Notes: a model not told the origin generated them from the sequence alone. DNA of 64,000 nt from Clostridium cavendishii DSM 21758 (GCF_900141845.1 NZ_FQZB01000004.1:163162-227161); one strand, 5' to 3'. Shown: positions 17,381 to 25,589, numbered from the stretch's first letter. Made by a program: numbers and translations.

Positions 17381-18385
17381 TCACTTAATTGTGGACATTC
17401 TTTCTACTAAATTTGTTTCTATAATATAATGTTTCTTTTTCATATTTTCATCCTTTAACTTACCTATTAAAAGCTTAGCTGCATAATATCCTAATTTTTC
17501 AGCATTAATATCAATTGATGTTAATGGTGGAACTTGATATTCTGCAAGAGGGGTGTTATTAAACCCTAATACCTTTATATCATCAGTATTATTATCTTGA
17601 AGTGCTTTTAAGACTCCAAATGCAAGCAAATCATCTGTAGCTAAAACAGCATCTGGTTTTTTATATTCTAATATTTTATTAATCGCTTCATAACCATATT
17701 TTTCTTTAAAATCTTCCATTTGTACAATCATATTATCATCAATTGTCATACCATTTATTGTATGAGCTTGTATATATCCATTTAACCTATCCTTAGATAC
17801 ATTCCATTCCCCTGTTCCACCAATAAACGCAAGATTATTATATCCTCTAGCAAAAAGATAATTAGTTGCATTATATGCAGCTTGAAAGTTATCGTTATCA
17901 ACCCAAAGAACTCCTTCTGTTTCATCCGGTCTTCCAACAACAGTAAATGGGAACTCCTTTTCTTTTAAAAGTTTAATACATTTATCCTTACTTCTTGCAA
18001 TAAGTAGAATGACACCATCTACTATGTTACTTGATATAAATCTGTTTATAAGCTCAACTTCTTCCTCTTCTGTTTTAGTAAATGAATACATTATGTAATA
18101 ACCTTTTTTTTGGGCATATACATTTATTCCCGTCATAGCTTGAACAAAAAATGGATTTTTAAAAAGATCCTCTGCTTCTCTAGGCAAAACTATACCTATA
18201 GTACTTGTAAAGCTTTTCGCTAGACTTCTTGCTATTGCATTTGGATGATAATCAAGTCTCTTTATTACTTCTAAAACTCTTTCCTTAGTTTCATCACTTA
18301 TTTTAGGATTATTTGCTATAACCCTTGATACCGTGGAAGGAGATACTCCTGCTTCCTTGGCTACTTCTCTTATTGTAACTGACAT
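17381..18385 (-). CDS. LacI-family transcriptional regulator
   Basis: This ~334-residue regulator carries the LacI HTH at the extreme N-terminus (TIREVAKEAGVSPSTVSRVI) and the hinge helix region (HPNAIARSLAK). A periplasmic-binding-like effector domain follows (TIGIVLP, DGVILLIAR, FPFTVVGRP, LAFIGGTGEWNVSKDR, DAVLATDDLLAFGV, PLTSIDINAEKLG). This layout is close to MalR-type sugar regulators. The ATG at 18385 is preferred over the GTG three codons earlier since AGGATG lies well spaced before it. No sugar genes adjoin it. A LacI-type operator lies in its own upstream region, so autoregulation is likely. Effector unknown. Confidence 0.9.
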   Translation of the reverse strand: MSVTIREVAKEAGVSPSTVSRVIANNPKISDETKERVLEVIKRLDYHPNAIARSLAKSFTSTIGIVLPREAEDLFKNPFFVQAMTGINVYAQKKGYYIMYSFTKTEEEEVELINRFISSNIVDGVILLIARSKDKCIKLLKEKEFPFTVVGRPDETEGVLWVDNDNFQAAYNATNYLFARGYNNLAFIGGTGEWNVSKDRLNGYIQAHTINGMTIDDNMIVQMEDFKEKYGYEAINKILEYKKPDAVLATDDLLAFGVLKALQDNNTDDIKVLGFNNTPLAEYQVPPLTSIDINAEKLGYYAAKLLIGKLKDENMKKKHYIIETNLVERMSTIK

Positions 18386-18433
18386 TAAAATCACATCCTA
18401 ACTTAAAAACTAAATCTAATTCTCTCTTAAGTT

Positions 18434-18475
18434 TATGAAACAAAAATAAAAGATTAATAATAAATTTATTAATCT
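18434..18475 (-). terminator. Hairpin with T-tract in the lacI leader
   Basis: Minus strand AGATTAATAA...TTATTAATCT is followed by TTTATTTTTG. It lies between the operator-bearing promoter near 18660 and the lacI start, so it may attenuate readthrough. AT-only stem, moderate support. Confidence 0.45.
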
Positions 18476-18633
18476 ATTATTTCTAGTAATATACCCTATA
18501 AGTTTACCTTGTAATTATAACATTTTTATAAGGTAATAATAATACAGTTTGTTAAATATTTAAGCTCCTTTTTTTAATATTTATAAGATGTTTCTTTTAC
18601 ATAGAATATTAATTGGTTTATAAAATTATATTT

Positions 18634-18686
18634 TGCAATCGTTTGCACTTTAATAAAAGTATATCAATATAGCTCTGTCATGTCAA
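18634..18686 (-). promoter_or_regulatory. lacI promoter with LacI-type operator
   Basis: Minus-strand TTGACA (18681-18686), 17 bases, TATACT (18658-18663). Just downstream is TGCAAACGATTGCA (18634-18647), a near-perfect palindrome with central CG, the classic LacI-family operator shape. The start codon lies about 250 bases further on. Confidence 0.8.
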
Positions 18687-18762
18687 ACATTTTATCAAAG
18701 TTTCAACATACTTTAACAATTTTTTCACAAGGAAATCCCTATACTTACTTACTTTACTATCG

Positions 18763-18912
18763 TTGTAACATTTATATAAATTAATTATATAATATTATTA
18801 TGAGTGTAGTTCTTAAATACACTCTGTTATCTTACTACACCTTAGCGGCGGAAATCACACCTCTTCTTGTGATTTTGCTGAAAAAGTCGTTGATAAAATC
18901 AACGACTTTTTT
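18763..18912 (+). ncRNA. Candidate small RNA
   Basis: A possible promoter (TTGTAA 18763-18768, 19 bases, TATAAT 18788-18793) is followed by about 115 bases with three hairpins. They are GAGTGT/ACACTC (18802-18824), AAATCACA/TGTGATTT with the pyrimidine loop CCTCTTCT (18852-18875), and a strong terminator AAAAAGTCGTTGAT/ATCAACGACTTTTTT (18881-18912). There is no convincing open frame inside. The last hairpin also suits the converging methionine sulfoxide reductase gene. The transcript itself is inferred. Confidence 0.45.
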
Positions 18913-18978
18913 CATATTAATCATAATAAAAAAATTAATATACCAGTATGCTGTCTTATTTTCTTTCATATGTCTTAT

Positions 18979-19470
18979 TTATAAATTTTCTTCAATAACC
19001 TTAACTACTTGTATTAAATATTTCTCTTCAAGCTCTGTAAATCTACCTATAGATGGACTATCTATATCAAGTACACCAAAAACATTTGAATTTTTATCTA
19101 TTATAGGTAATACTATCTCAGAATTAGAAGCCCCATCACAAGCTATATGTCCTTCAAATTCATGAACATTAAAAACCCTATGAACTTTCTTTTCTTTAAA
19201 AGCTGTACCACATACCCCTCTTCCACTTGGTATTCTTATACAAGCTGGTAAGCCTTGAAATGGTCCAAGTACTAAAGTATCTTCCTTATTTAAATAAAAA
19301 CCTGCCCAATTACAATCATCAATGTAAAACTTGATTATAGCAGATGCATTTGAAAGATTAGCTATTAGGTCTTTTTCATTTTCAAATTGATCTTTTATTG
19401 CATAAACCATATACTTATAATTTTGCTCTCTATTTTCTATATCTACTTTATTTAATTCATTCATCCTCAT
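18979..19470 (-). CDS. msrC: Free methionine-(R)-sulfoxide reductase (fRMsr, GAF domain)
   Basis: A 163-residue GAF-fold enzyme that reduces free methionine-R-sulfoxide. Diagnostic segments are DCNWAGFYL, LVLGPFQGLPACIRI, GRGVCGTAF, HIACDGASNSEIVLPI and GVLDIDSPSIGRF. The three redox cysteines of the family (PACIRI, GVCGTA, IACDGA) are all present, which separates it from ligand-binding GAF domains. Length is normal. GAAAGAGAGTG precedes the ATG. It stands alone and ends before a strong bidirectional hairpin. It would serve oxidative-damage repair in the cytosol using thioredoxin-type reductant. Confidence 0.92.
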   Translation of the reverse strand: MRMNELNKVDIENREQNYKYMVYAIKDQFENEKDLIANLSNASAIIKFYIDDCNWAGFYLNKEDTLVLGPFQGLPACIRIPSGRGVCGTAFKEKKVHRVFNVHEFEGHIACDGASNSEIVLPIIDKNSNVFGVLDIDSPSIGRFTELEEKYLIQVVKVIEENL

Positions 19471-19532
19471 ACACTCTCTTTCTTTTATCTTTAAATTTGT
19501 ATATTCTAAAACTTTTTTCTATTATACTATAT

Positions 19533-20291
19533 TTATCTAACATCAATAAACCTATAACTTTTAAGAATACCTTTAAAACAATACAAGCCTAGTCCAATAT
19601 ATATTAATAAACTAGTAAAATTAATCTGTATAAATTTATTAGTAACTGTCACAAAAGGTCCTTGAAGCTTAGATATTGTACTTCTATTAATATCAGCTAT
19701 ATTAATTCCTAAATTAAAACTATCACCTAAATTTAATGTACCTGCTAAAATAATAAATAATAATGCACAAATCACTATAACTTTAGTAATATTATTAAAA
19801 ACAGAATTTTTTACTCTTAATTTGAATTTTATATCTGTATAAACAACTATAATTAACAATGCTATATTAGAGATATTAGTACAAAACAAACTCCAAATAA
19901 GACTTATATTTAATGATATCATAGGTGCATCAAATTCATTATGCAAAAACCCCATCAAACATTTAATATTTTTTTCGCTTCCCCAAAACAATATAATTGC
20001 TATAAGTGTATATAAAGAACTTATTATTATAAAACTTATTATTTTTGATAATAAAATTTCATTTTTACTATACGGCAATAAGTAATTAATCGTATATCCA
20101 CATGTATTTATTGCTTCTTTACTAATTTTTGATACAGAATAAAATAATATTATTATAAACCCCATTATGGTTAAATTAGCTCCTCCATTTTCTGTTGCAT
20201 AATTTAACCATAAATTTAGTATTAATACTAAAATACATATAGCGCCCACTACACAGTAATTTTTCAAATCATATTTTATTAATTTCTTCAT
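19533..20291 (-). CDS. ABC-2-type membrane permease (Ytr-like operon)
   Basis: A 252-residue membrane protein with about six hydrophobic segments: residues 12-30, 40-55, 87-105, 128-150, 170-190 and 225-245. There are few conserved motifs, as usual for this class. It starts three bases after the ATPase gene stop on the same strand and so is its likely membrane partner. With the GntR gene upstream it forms a regulator-ATPase-permease unit like B. subtilis Ytr or clostridial BcrA-type systems, often induced by cell-wall antibiotics. Transported substrate unknown. Confidence 0.75.
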   Translation of the reverse strand: MKKLIKYDLKNYCVVGAICILVLILNLWLNYATENGGANLTIMGFIIILFYSVSKISKEAINTCGYTINYLLPYSKNEILLSKIISFIIISSLYTLIAIILFWGSEKNIKCLMGFLHNEFDAPMISLNISLIWSLFCTNISNIALLIIVVYTDIKFKLRVKNSVFNNITKVIVICALLFIILAGTLNLGDSFNLGINIADINRSTISKLQGPFVTVTNKFIQINFTSLLIYIGLGLYCFKGILKSYRFIDVR

Positions 20292-20294
20292 AGT

Positions 20295-20984
20295 TTAATA
20301 CACCTCTTTAAAAAATTCTTCAATAGACATATTATTTCTATATCTAATGTCTTCCGCATCTTCTAGCATAAAAACTTCGCCATTCTTTATAAAACATACT
20401 TTATCAAATAATCTTTCTACATCTCTCACTAAATGAGTAGATACTATAACAGAACTTCCTTCATTAAAATTCTCCAAAATAACCTCTACCATTTCTTCTC
20501 TAGCTTTAGGATCTAAACCAACTAATGGTTCATCTAACAAATAAAGCTTTGCTTCTCTAGCTAAGGTTAACGCTAAATGAACTTTCTCATTATCACCTTT
20601 TGATAATCTATCAAGCTTTGTATACAAAGGAATATAAAATCTTGTAAGTATATTGATAGCTTTTTCTTCATTAAAATCTTCAAAGAAGTTTTTGAAATAG
20701 TTTATAGCTTCTGAAACCTTCATATTACTAGGTATGATAGGCTTATCTGGCAAGAATGAAACTATACCTTTTGTTTCCTTACCAACAGTTTTTCCATCAA
20801 CAAGTATACTTCCACTATTTATCTCATAAAGTCCTGCAATAGATTTTAATATAGTAGTTTTTCCACTACCATTAGGACCTAAAAGCCCAAGTATACTCCC
20901 ACTTTCTAAATCTATAGATATATCCTTCAAAACCTTCTTCTCTCTAAAGCTTTTATTTACATCTTTAATCTCTAATACATTCAT
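20295..20984 (-). CDS. ABC transporter ATP-binding protein (YtrB-like)
   Basis: A 229-residue ATPase: Walker A GLLGPNGSGKTT, Q-loop region replaced by IVSFLPDKP, signature LDRLSKGDNEKVHLAL, Walker B LYLLDEPLVGLDP, and switch His in IVSTHLVRD. The LSKGD-type signature and short length fit the GntR-linked YtrB/BcrA-like group. It lies between the GntR regulator and the permease with tight spacing on both sides. It should energise the ABC-2 permease from the cytosolic face. Confidence 0.9.
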   Translation of the reverse strand: MNVLEIKDVNKSFREKKVLKDISIDLESGSILGLLGPNGSGKTTILKSIAGLYEINSGSILVDGKTVGKETKGIVSFLPDKPIIPSNMKVSEAINYFKNFFEDFNEEKAINILTRFYIPLYTKLDRLSKGDNEKVHLALTLAREAKLYLLDEPLVGLDPKAREEMVEVILENFNEGSSVIVSTHLVRDVERLFDKVCFIKNGEVFMLEDAEDIRYRNNMSIEEFFKEVY

Positions 20985-21004
20985 TTTATTACTCCTCTCA
21001 TCCC

Positions 21005-21373
21005 TTAATTAAAGTCATCCCATTTTTTATCAAAAAATGCCTTTACCTCTTCTTTAGTAAAACCTAAAGATTTCATACTTATCACAAAATCATTCATACT
21101 ATCTAACGCAAGTTCATTTTTAAGACTAGATATAAGAGTCTCATCCTCTACTATAAAAGTCCCCATTCCTCTCTTAGAATAGGTTATTCCTTGCCTTTCA
21201 AGCTCTGCATAAACCTTTTGAATAGTGTTTGGATTAACCTTAAGTTCATTTGACAAATCCCTAACCGAAGGTAACTTTTCTCCTAAAGCTATTTCCTTTG
21301 AGATTATCCTCTGTTTTATATAATTTATTATCTGAATATATATTGGTAGCTTTTCATTAAATACCACACTCAC
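21005..21373 (-). CDS. GntR-family regulator, YtrA subfamily
   Basis: A 122-residue protein with an N-terminal winged helix (PIYIQIINYIKQRIISKEIALGEKLPSVRD in pieces, then LSNELKVNPNTIQKVYAELE). The C-terminal tail of about 45 residues is short and helical, as in the YtrA subfamily; there is no effector-binding domain. It heads the ATPase-permease operon. Upstream on the same strand are AGTGTACT and a perfect TGATTAATTAATCA palindrome. The AGTGTACT half-site recurs at the promoter of the next membrane-protein gene, suggesting a small regulon. Confidence 0.88.
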   Translation of the reverse strand: MSVVFNEKLPIYIQIINYIKQRIISKEIALGEKLPSVRDLSNELKVNPNTIQKVYAELERQGITYSKRGMGTFIVEDETLISSLKNELALDSMNDFVISMKSLGFTKEEVKAFFDKKWDDFN

Positions 21374-21398
21374 AATATCACCTACTTCTATTTTCTTT

Positions 21399-21420
21399 TG
21401 ATTAATTAATCAGTACACTT
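21399..21420 (-). promoter_or_regulatory. Probable GntR operator upstream of the ytr-like operon
   Basis: TGATTAATTAATCA (21399-21412) is a perfect palindrome, joined to AGTGTACT on the minus strand (21413-21420). The same 8-mer is in the operator at 22115-22150. Confidence 0.5.
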
Positions 21421-21537
21421 GCCAATCACAATTAATTATTAAAATTGATAGTTAAGAATTGAAAGTTGAACAGAAACTTATATAAAGCACTCAAACTCCC
21501 CGCTTTCATTTCTCCACTTTAAACTCTCACCTATTTT

Positions 21538-22041
21538 TTAGCTTACATCTAACCCGGTTGCAATCTTTCTAGTATTCTTTAATAATCTTAAGGTTAAAAA
21601 TATCATTATGAATATAGAAACATAACTAAGTTTAACTCCATCAGAACTTATTATAAAGAAAGGATTTAAAGAACACAGATTATAATCAACATCTTTTAAT
21701 TTACAAATAGTAATAGCTATTGGACTAAATAAAAAGTCTAAACAAGCACTCATAAACTTCATAACAATATACATAACCATTGCAATTATTACTTCACCAA
21801 TTCCATTAAATGCTTTTCTATTTTCTAGGTTTAACTTTAAAAAGAAAAGCATAGTAAATATAAAAAAGATTAAATCTCCAATTAAAATCCAAACAAATAA
21901 TATCTTTAAGGAATTTTCATCAATTTTATAACCGCTAGCATTTCCAATTATCTTCTCTAAAAATAAACTATTATTAATAAAACCTATAGCTATAGCTAAT
22001 GTGTACATAGCAGTTATAATAATTAAGAAAAAAAGCATCAA
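21538..22041 (-). CDS. Hypothetical membrane protein with uncertain N-terminus
   Basis: This protein of about 167 residues has four hydrophobic segments (about 4-22, 45-65, 80-105, 140-158). I do not recognise its family. The start at 22041 (TTG, next codon ATG) lacks a nearby Shine-Dalgarno. The frame is open a further 13 codons upstream (…KKELVFEITLL) to a TAA. A good AAGGAG lies still further upstream, seven bases before an ATA codon in the same frame that runs only six codons to that TAA. The 5' end may therefore be damaged, or start at a non-standard codon. Its promoter carries the operator shared with the gntR operon. Confidence 0.6.
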   Translation of the reverse strand: MMLFFLIIITAMYTLAIAIGFINNSLFLEKIIGNASGYKIDENSLKILFVWILIGDLIFFIFTMLFFLKLNLENRKAFNGIGEVIIAMVMYIVMKFMSACLDFLFSPIAITICKLKDVDYNLCSLNPFFIISSDGVKLSYVSIFIMIFLTLRLLKNTRKIATGLDVS

Positions 22042-22114
22042 AAGTGTTATCTCAAAAACTAATTCTTTTTTAAAATTTTAAAGTATTAACTTTTTTATAA
22101 AATTTCTCCTTATT

Positions 22115-22164
22115 AATACTAGTGTTCTATTTCAATAGTACACTAGTATTAATATTACTGTAAA
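22115..22164 (-). promoter_or_regulatory. Promoter and GntR-type operator of the membrane-protein gene
   Basis: Minus-strand TTTACA (22159-22164), 18 bases, TACTAT (22135-22140). The inverted repeat AATACTAGTGT / ACACTAGTATT (22115-22125 and 22140-22150) covers the -10 and start region and contains the AGTGTACT half-site seen upstream of gntR. Confidence 0.7.
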
Positions 22165-22189
22165 CAAAAAACATTCAACAAATTTAGAC

Positions 22190-22226
22190 AAAAAAATACC
22201 AGTTCTATTTTTATCTAGAACTAGCA
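22190..22226 (-). terminator. Terminator of the coiled-coil protein gene
   Basis: Minus strand GTTCTA...TAGAAC stem (CTAGTTCTA / TAGAACTGG) followed by TATTTTTTTG. Confidence 0.75.
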
Positions 22227-22245
22227 CTTCTCTATTTATTAACTT

Positions 22246-22914
22246 CTATTTTAAATATTTATTAAGTATATCAAGCTTATTTTTTAACAAACTATTTTTT
22301 TCTGCAATTACCTTTTCTAAAGTCTTAGCTTTATCATTTATAGCCTTACTATCTTTTGAAGCCACAGCCTTTTTAAGTTCTTCATTAGCCTTTTTTTTAC
22401 TTGCATTATTTGCTGTTAATTTTGTTTCAACATCCTTTAATGCAGCTTTAACTTCGTCATTTAACTTTTTATAATAAGCATTATTTTGAAGCTTTAAATC
22501 ATTTATTTCCTTTTTACCTTCTGCTTTTGTAATTGCTTTTGATTTAACCTTAGCTCCAATAGCCTTTATCTTATCCTTTAATTCTTTATCTGTAGTTTCT
22601 TTATTATGTTTTTTCTCTCCTGTAGCCTTTGCTATTTCTTTATAAATAGCAGTTTCATTTTTCAGAGCATTATCTATTGCCTTTTTAGTTTCTGCATCAA
22701 GACCTTTTATATTATCATAATAAGTCCCTTGTTTCTTCTTAGTGTTCTTTTTATCTTTATTTACTTTTTTATTTGTAGTTTTTTTCTGAGTTACTGCTGT
22801 TTTTGTAGTTTTAGTATTTGTATTATCTGTAGCTGCATAAGCTACTGTTGGTACTGTTAAAGCCATTACTAAGGCTGTTGCTATTAAAAATTTTCCTTTT
22901 ATCATTTTAAGCAC
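22246..22914 (-). CDS. Secreted Lys-rich coiled-coil protein
   Basis: This is a 222-residue exported protein. A clear signal peptide covers about residues 1-28 (FLIATALVMALTVPTVAYAA, cleavage near AYA-A). A Thr/Lys/Asn-rich low-complexity linker (about 29-63) follows. The remaining ~155 residues are almost entirely helical and rich in Lys, Ala and Glu (ETKKAIDNALKNETAIYKEI, DEVKAALKDVETKL, KTLEKVIAEKNSLLKNKL). There is no anchor, catalytic motif or cysteine. It is probably an extracellular coiled-coil protein with affinity for anionic wall polymers or nucleic acid; that is inference from charge only. The gene is monocistronic, with GGAAGTG before the ATG. Confidence 0.75.
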   Translation of the reverse strand: MLKMIKGKFLIATALVMALTVPTVAYAATDNTNTKTTKTAVTQKKTTNKKVNKDKKNTKKKQGTYYDNIKGLDAETKKAIDNALKNETAIYKEIAKATGEKKHNKETTDKELKDKIKAIGAKVKSKAITKAEGKKEINDLKLQNNAYYKKLNDEVKAALKDVETKLTANNASKKKANEELKKAVASKDSKAINDKAKTLEKVIAEKNSLLKNKLDILNKYLK

Positions 22915-23055
22915 TTCCTTTTTTTGTTAAGTTCATGCTTTAATTATAGACAATAATAATTTTATATATTCCTTGTAACTATATAAAATTACATTTTTCC
23001 CATTTAACATTAACCATCCACATAAATTTAAAATATTTTGTTTAGATTCTTAAAT

Positions 23056-23625
23056 TTATATATTTAACTTTTTAAATATATAATCTACTCCACCTTCTTT
23101 AAAATCTATTATTAAAAAGCTCTCATTTCCATCATAGCTAAGGCCTAATGAACCAGGATTAATAATAATCCTATCTCCATAATAAGTTATAAAACATTGT
23201 AAATGAGTATGTCCAAAAAGAACAATATCAACATTTTTATCATAAGATTCTACAAATTCTTCTAAGGATTTCCCAGTAAATAATACTGGAATATCCATAT
23301 TACTCTTTTCTGAAGAATGTACCATAAGTATTTTTTTATTACAAATTTCAATTATTCTATTTAAGGGTATTGAGTTTATAAATTTTACTGCTTCTATTCC
23401 TGCTTCTTCTAATATATAATCTCTATGCAATTCATCATGATTACCTAAAACACTTATAAATCTTTTATCATCCTTTATGATATTTAAAACCTCTATAGGA
23501 TATAATCCACCTATAAAATCCCCTAAATTAAGTATAGTTTCTATTTTCTCTTCATCTATTACCTTTAAAAATCTATTTAACGCTACTAAATTTCCATGAA
23601 TATCTGAAACTATTGCTATCTTCAT
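23056..23625 (-). CDS. YfcE/MJ0936-type metallophosphoesterase
   Basis: This ~189-residue calcineurin-like phosphodiesterase carries the metal-binding blocks MKIAIVSDIHGN (D, H), LNLGDFIGG (D), VLGNHDE (N, H), ILMVHSSE (H) and LFGHTHLQ (H, H), followed by IINPGSLGLSYDG. All five blocks are intact, so it is probably active on phosphodiesters; family members range from cyclic-nucleotide to general phosphodiesterases. ATG 23625 is chosen because GGGGAG lies five bases upstream. A GTG six codons earlier is less likely. Monocistronic. Confidence 0.88.
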   Translation of the reverse strand: MKIAIVSDIHGNLVALNRFLKVIDEEKIETILNLGDFIGGLYPIEVLNIIKDDKRFISVLGNHDELHRDYILEEAGIEAVKFINSIPLNRIIEICNKKILMVHSSEKSNMDIPVLFTGKSLEEFVESYDKNVDIVLFGHTHLQCFITYYGDRIIINPGSLGLSYDGNESFLIIDFKEGGVDYIFKKLNI

Positions 23626-23643
23626 CTTAACTCCCCTACCCAC

Positions 23644-23953
23644 TAATTTAAAAATACATCATAAAATCAAAAATTTATGCTTATATTAAATACTCATTAA
23701 ACCTTTACATTGTTATAAGCTTTATATCTTCTATAAAGTTTTCAAGTTAAATCTTAGTTTATGCATTAAACTTTTTCTTAATTTAACTTACTTTAAGAAG
23801 ATGTATATATTATAGGTTCTATTCCAAGTTTAAGTATATTTCTCAACTAATTTATTTTAACTGATCATCTTAAGATAATTATACATTTCTATTCACCTCG
23901 GGTAAATATCTTCAAATGAATTATCTTTATTTATATAAAACGTAGACTCTTAG
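23644..23953. other. Gene-free AT-rich stretch
   Basis: About 310 bases with no coding frame, clear promoter or strong hairpin that I can support. Confidence 0.5.
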
Positions 23954-24518
23954 TCATTGTTTAAAGTTAGCACTATATTCATCCTTTGTTAGAGCATAAT
24001 ATAATTCACCATCATATCCGCTGTAGTGAATATCATCCATCTTAAGTATTTTTTCAAATTTCATCCCTATCTTTTCAATTATTTTTCTTAAAGCTATATT
24101 ATCAGGTTTTACTACCGCAATAATCCGCTTTAGTCCCATCATGTCAAATCCATAATGAAGCATTGCTTTAGCAGCTTCAGTTGCTAATCCTTGGCCCCAA
24201 TATTCACTGGCTAATCCATAAAATATCTCAACATCTTCTGGCTTACAATCAAGTGAACCTAATCCACACCAACCTATTACTCTTTTTATCTGCTACAGAG
24301 ACACCAAACTTTATTATATTATCTGGTGTATTTTTTTCATAACAATATTCAACCATCCATTTTATCAAATCTTCTACCCATTGATACGACATAACGCCCT
24401 CAGGTATATATGCCATCACTTTTTCATCACTGTATATTTTGTACAAATAATCAATATCTTGTATACAATATGGCTTAATAATTAACCTTTCAGTCTCAAT
24501 ATAAATATCCTTAAACAT
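23954..24518 (-). pseudogene. GNAT acetyltransferase (RimJ/RimL type) broken by a frameshift
   Basis: The N-terminal half (from ATG 24518) reads IYIETERLIIKPYCIQDIDY and then IIKFGVSVADK before leaving frame to a stop. The C-terminal half continues in another frame as RVIGWCGLGSLDCKPEDVEI, FYGLASEYWGQGLATEAAK (acetyl-CoA loop Q-G-x-G/A), MLHYGFDMMGLKRIIAVV and NIALRKIIEKIGM. Removing one A from the five-A run at 24283-24287 restores one frame of about 187 residues, the usual RimJ-type length. It is either a real inactivation or a homopolymer sequencing error. It would have acetylated protein N-termini or small amines. Confidence 0.85.
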
Positions 24519-24884
24519 AAAAATTTCCTTTCAATTTGAAGGGATAATCACTTCATCCCTTTCTATTATTAAACAATTTTTTCTATGATTATTTACATAA
24601 TAGCATTAGAGTTTTTATTAAAACAACCTAATATTTAATTAATAAACAAAAATAAGCCACCTAAAACAAATTAGGTAGCACTCTTGCTATGCTTATATTA
24701 TGAACTATTTTAGAAGTATAGTAATTCATTTTTCATCTTATTTTTTTCAAAAGATAAAAAATCTGCATTTATATGTAATATTCTTTCACCTTGTTCAACA
24801 TTAATTTTACCTTCTCCCATTAACTTCTATGTTTTTAAAGATATAGATATTATTATACTTTTTAAAATCATCATAAACACTATA
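24519..24884. other. Gene-poor stretch with terminator and possible gene remnant
   Basis: A hairpin GCCACCTAA/TTAGGTAGC at 24656-24679 with a minus-strand T-run looks like a terminator. Upstream of it, minus-strand 24710-24820 encodes 36 residues (MGEGKINVEQGERILHINAD then FLSFEKNK) ending at a stop. It has no ribosome binding site and an in-frame stop before it, so it is more likely a decayed gene end than a live gene. Confidence 0.35.
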
Positions 24885-25589
24885 TTAAATATAAGTTTTA
24901 CCTGTAGTTGATATAGGATTTTCTCCCATTGATTTAGCAATAGATAATCCCACTTCTCTAGCAGCAATTACCGATTGTCTTACAGCATCTGAGTCTCCTG
25001 TTATAGTTATAATAACCTCATTTGAGTATGAGGTTCCTTGACTTGGACTTGAATAACTTATAAGTTCAATGTTTGCAGTTTTAAGTGCAGTATCTGCCAT
25101 TACTACTCCAATGCCTGCTGGCGCCCCTACAATTATTCCAAAAGCTTTTCCTATAGGAGCATTAAACCCTTTATTTAAAGCAAGACTTGCCCTTGCAGTA
25201 TAGTGAAATTCTACATGTCCTGCATCAAATCCATAAACCTCTCCAAAATTTTTTTCCGTATTATTGAGAGTAATTTCTACTGCTCTTCTTACATCAGATA
25301 CATCCTCTGATGCAAGTATGATTAAACAACCATGTCCAGCTCCCCCTTTTGTATCTCTTGGAAGCTCAACACTTACTACTTTCGTATTAGTAGCTTTTAC
25401 AGCTTCATCAGCAGCCATAACTTGAGAACCAGCTCCACTCCTATTGCTTATAATTCCTATTGCTCGATCGCAATTATCTAATCCCATTTTATCTCGCAAA
25501 ACACTATCCACATTTGCTATAACAAGACCTATTGTATCTCCATATTTTACTGTTCCTACAAATTCAGATATTGGTGATAGTAAATTCAT
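24885..25589 (-). CDS. Tandem BMC-domain microcompartment shell protein, PduB-like (orphan)
   Basis: This 234-residue protein has two fused bacterial-microcompartment domains. The first (about 10-115) includes AIGIISNRSGAGSQVMAADEA and TKGGAGHGCLIIL. The second (about 130-220) includes VEFHYTARASLALNKGF, APIGKAFGIIVGAPAGIGVV and SNEVIITITGDSDAVRQSVI. The sequence closely resembles PduB/EtuB trimeric shell proteins, which tile the facets of propanediol- or ethanol-type compartments and may form pores. No dehydratase, aldehyde dehydrogenase or hexameric shell gene lies anywhere in the window; neighbours are an acetyltransferase fragment and a VWA/MoxR operon. The start follows a GGGAG-like site near 25600. 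An isolated shell gene is unusual. Confidence 0.9.
   Translation of the reverse strand: MNLLSPISEFVGTVKYGDTIGLVIANVDSVLRDKMGLDNCDRAIGIISNRSGAGSQVMAADEAVKATNTKVVSVELPRDTKGGAGHGCLIILASEDVSDVRRAVEITLNNTEKNFGEVYGFDAGHVEFHYTARASLALNKGFNAPIGKAFGIIVGAPAGIGVVMADTALKTANIELISYSSPSQGTSYSNEVIITITGDSDAVRQSVIAAREVGLSIAKSMGENPISTTGKTYI

Noticed and set aside
24710..24820. Live 36-residue gene upstream of the broken acetyltransferase
   Set aside because: No Shine-Dalgarno and an in-frame stop just before the ATG; recorded only as a possible remnant.
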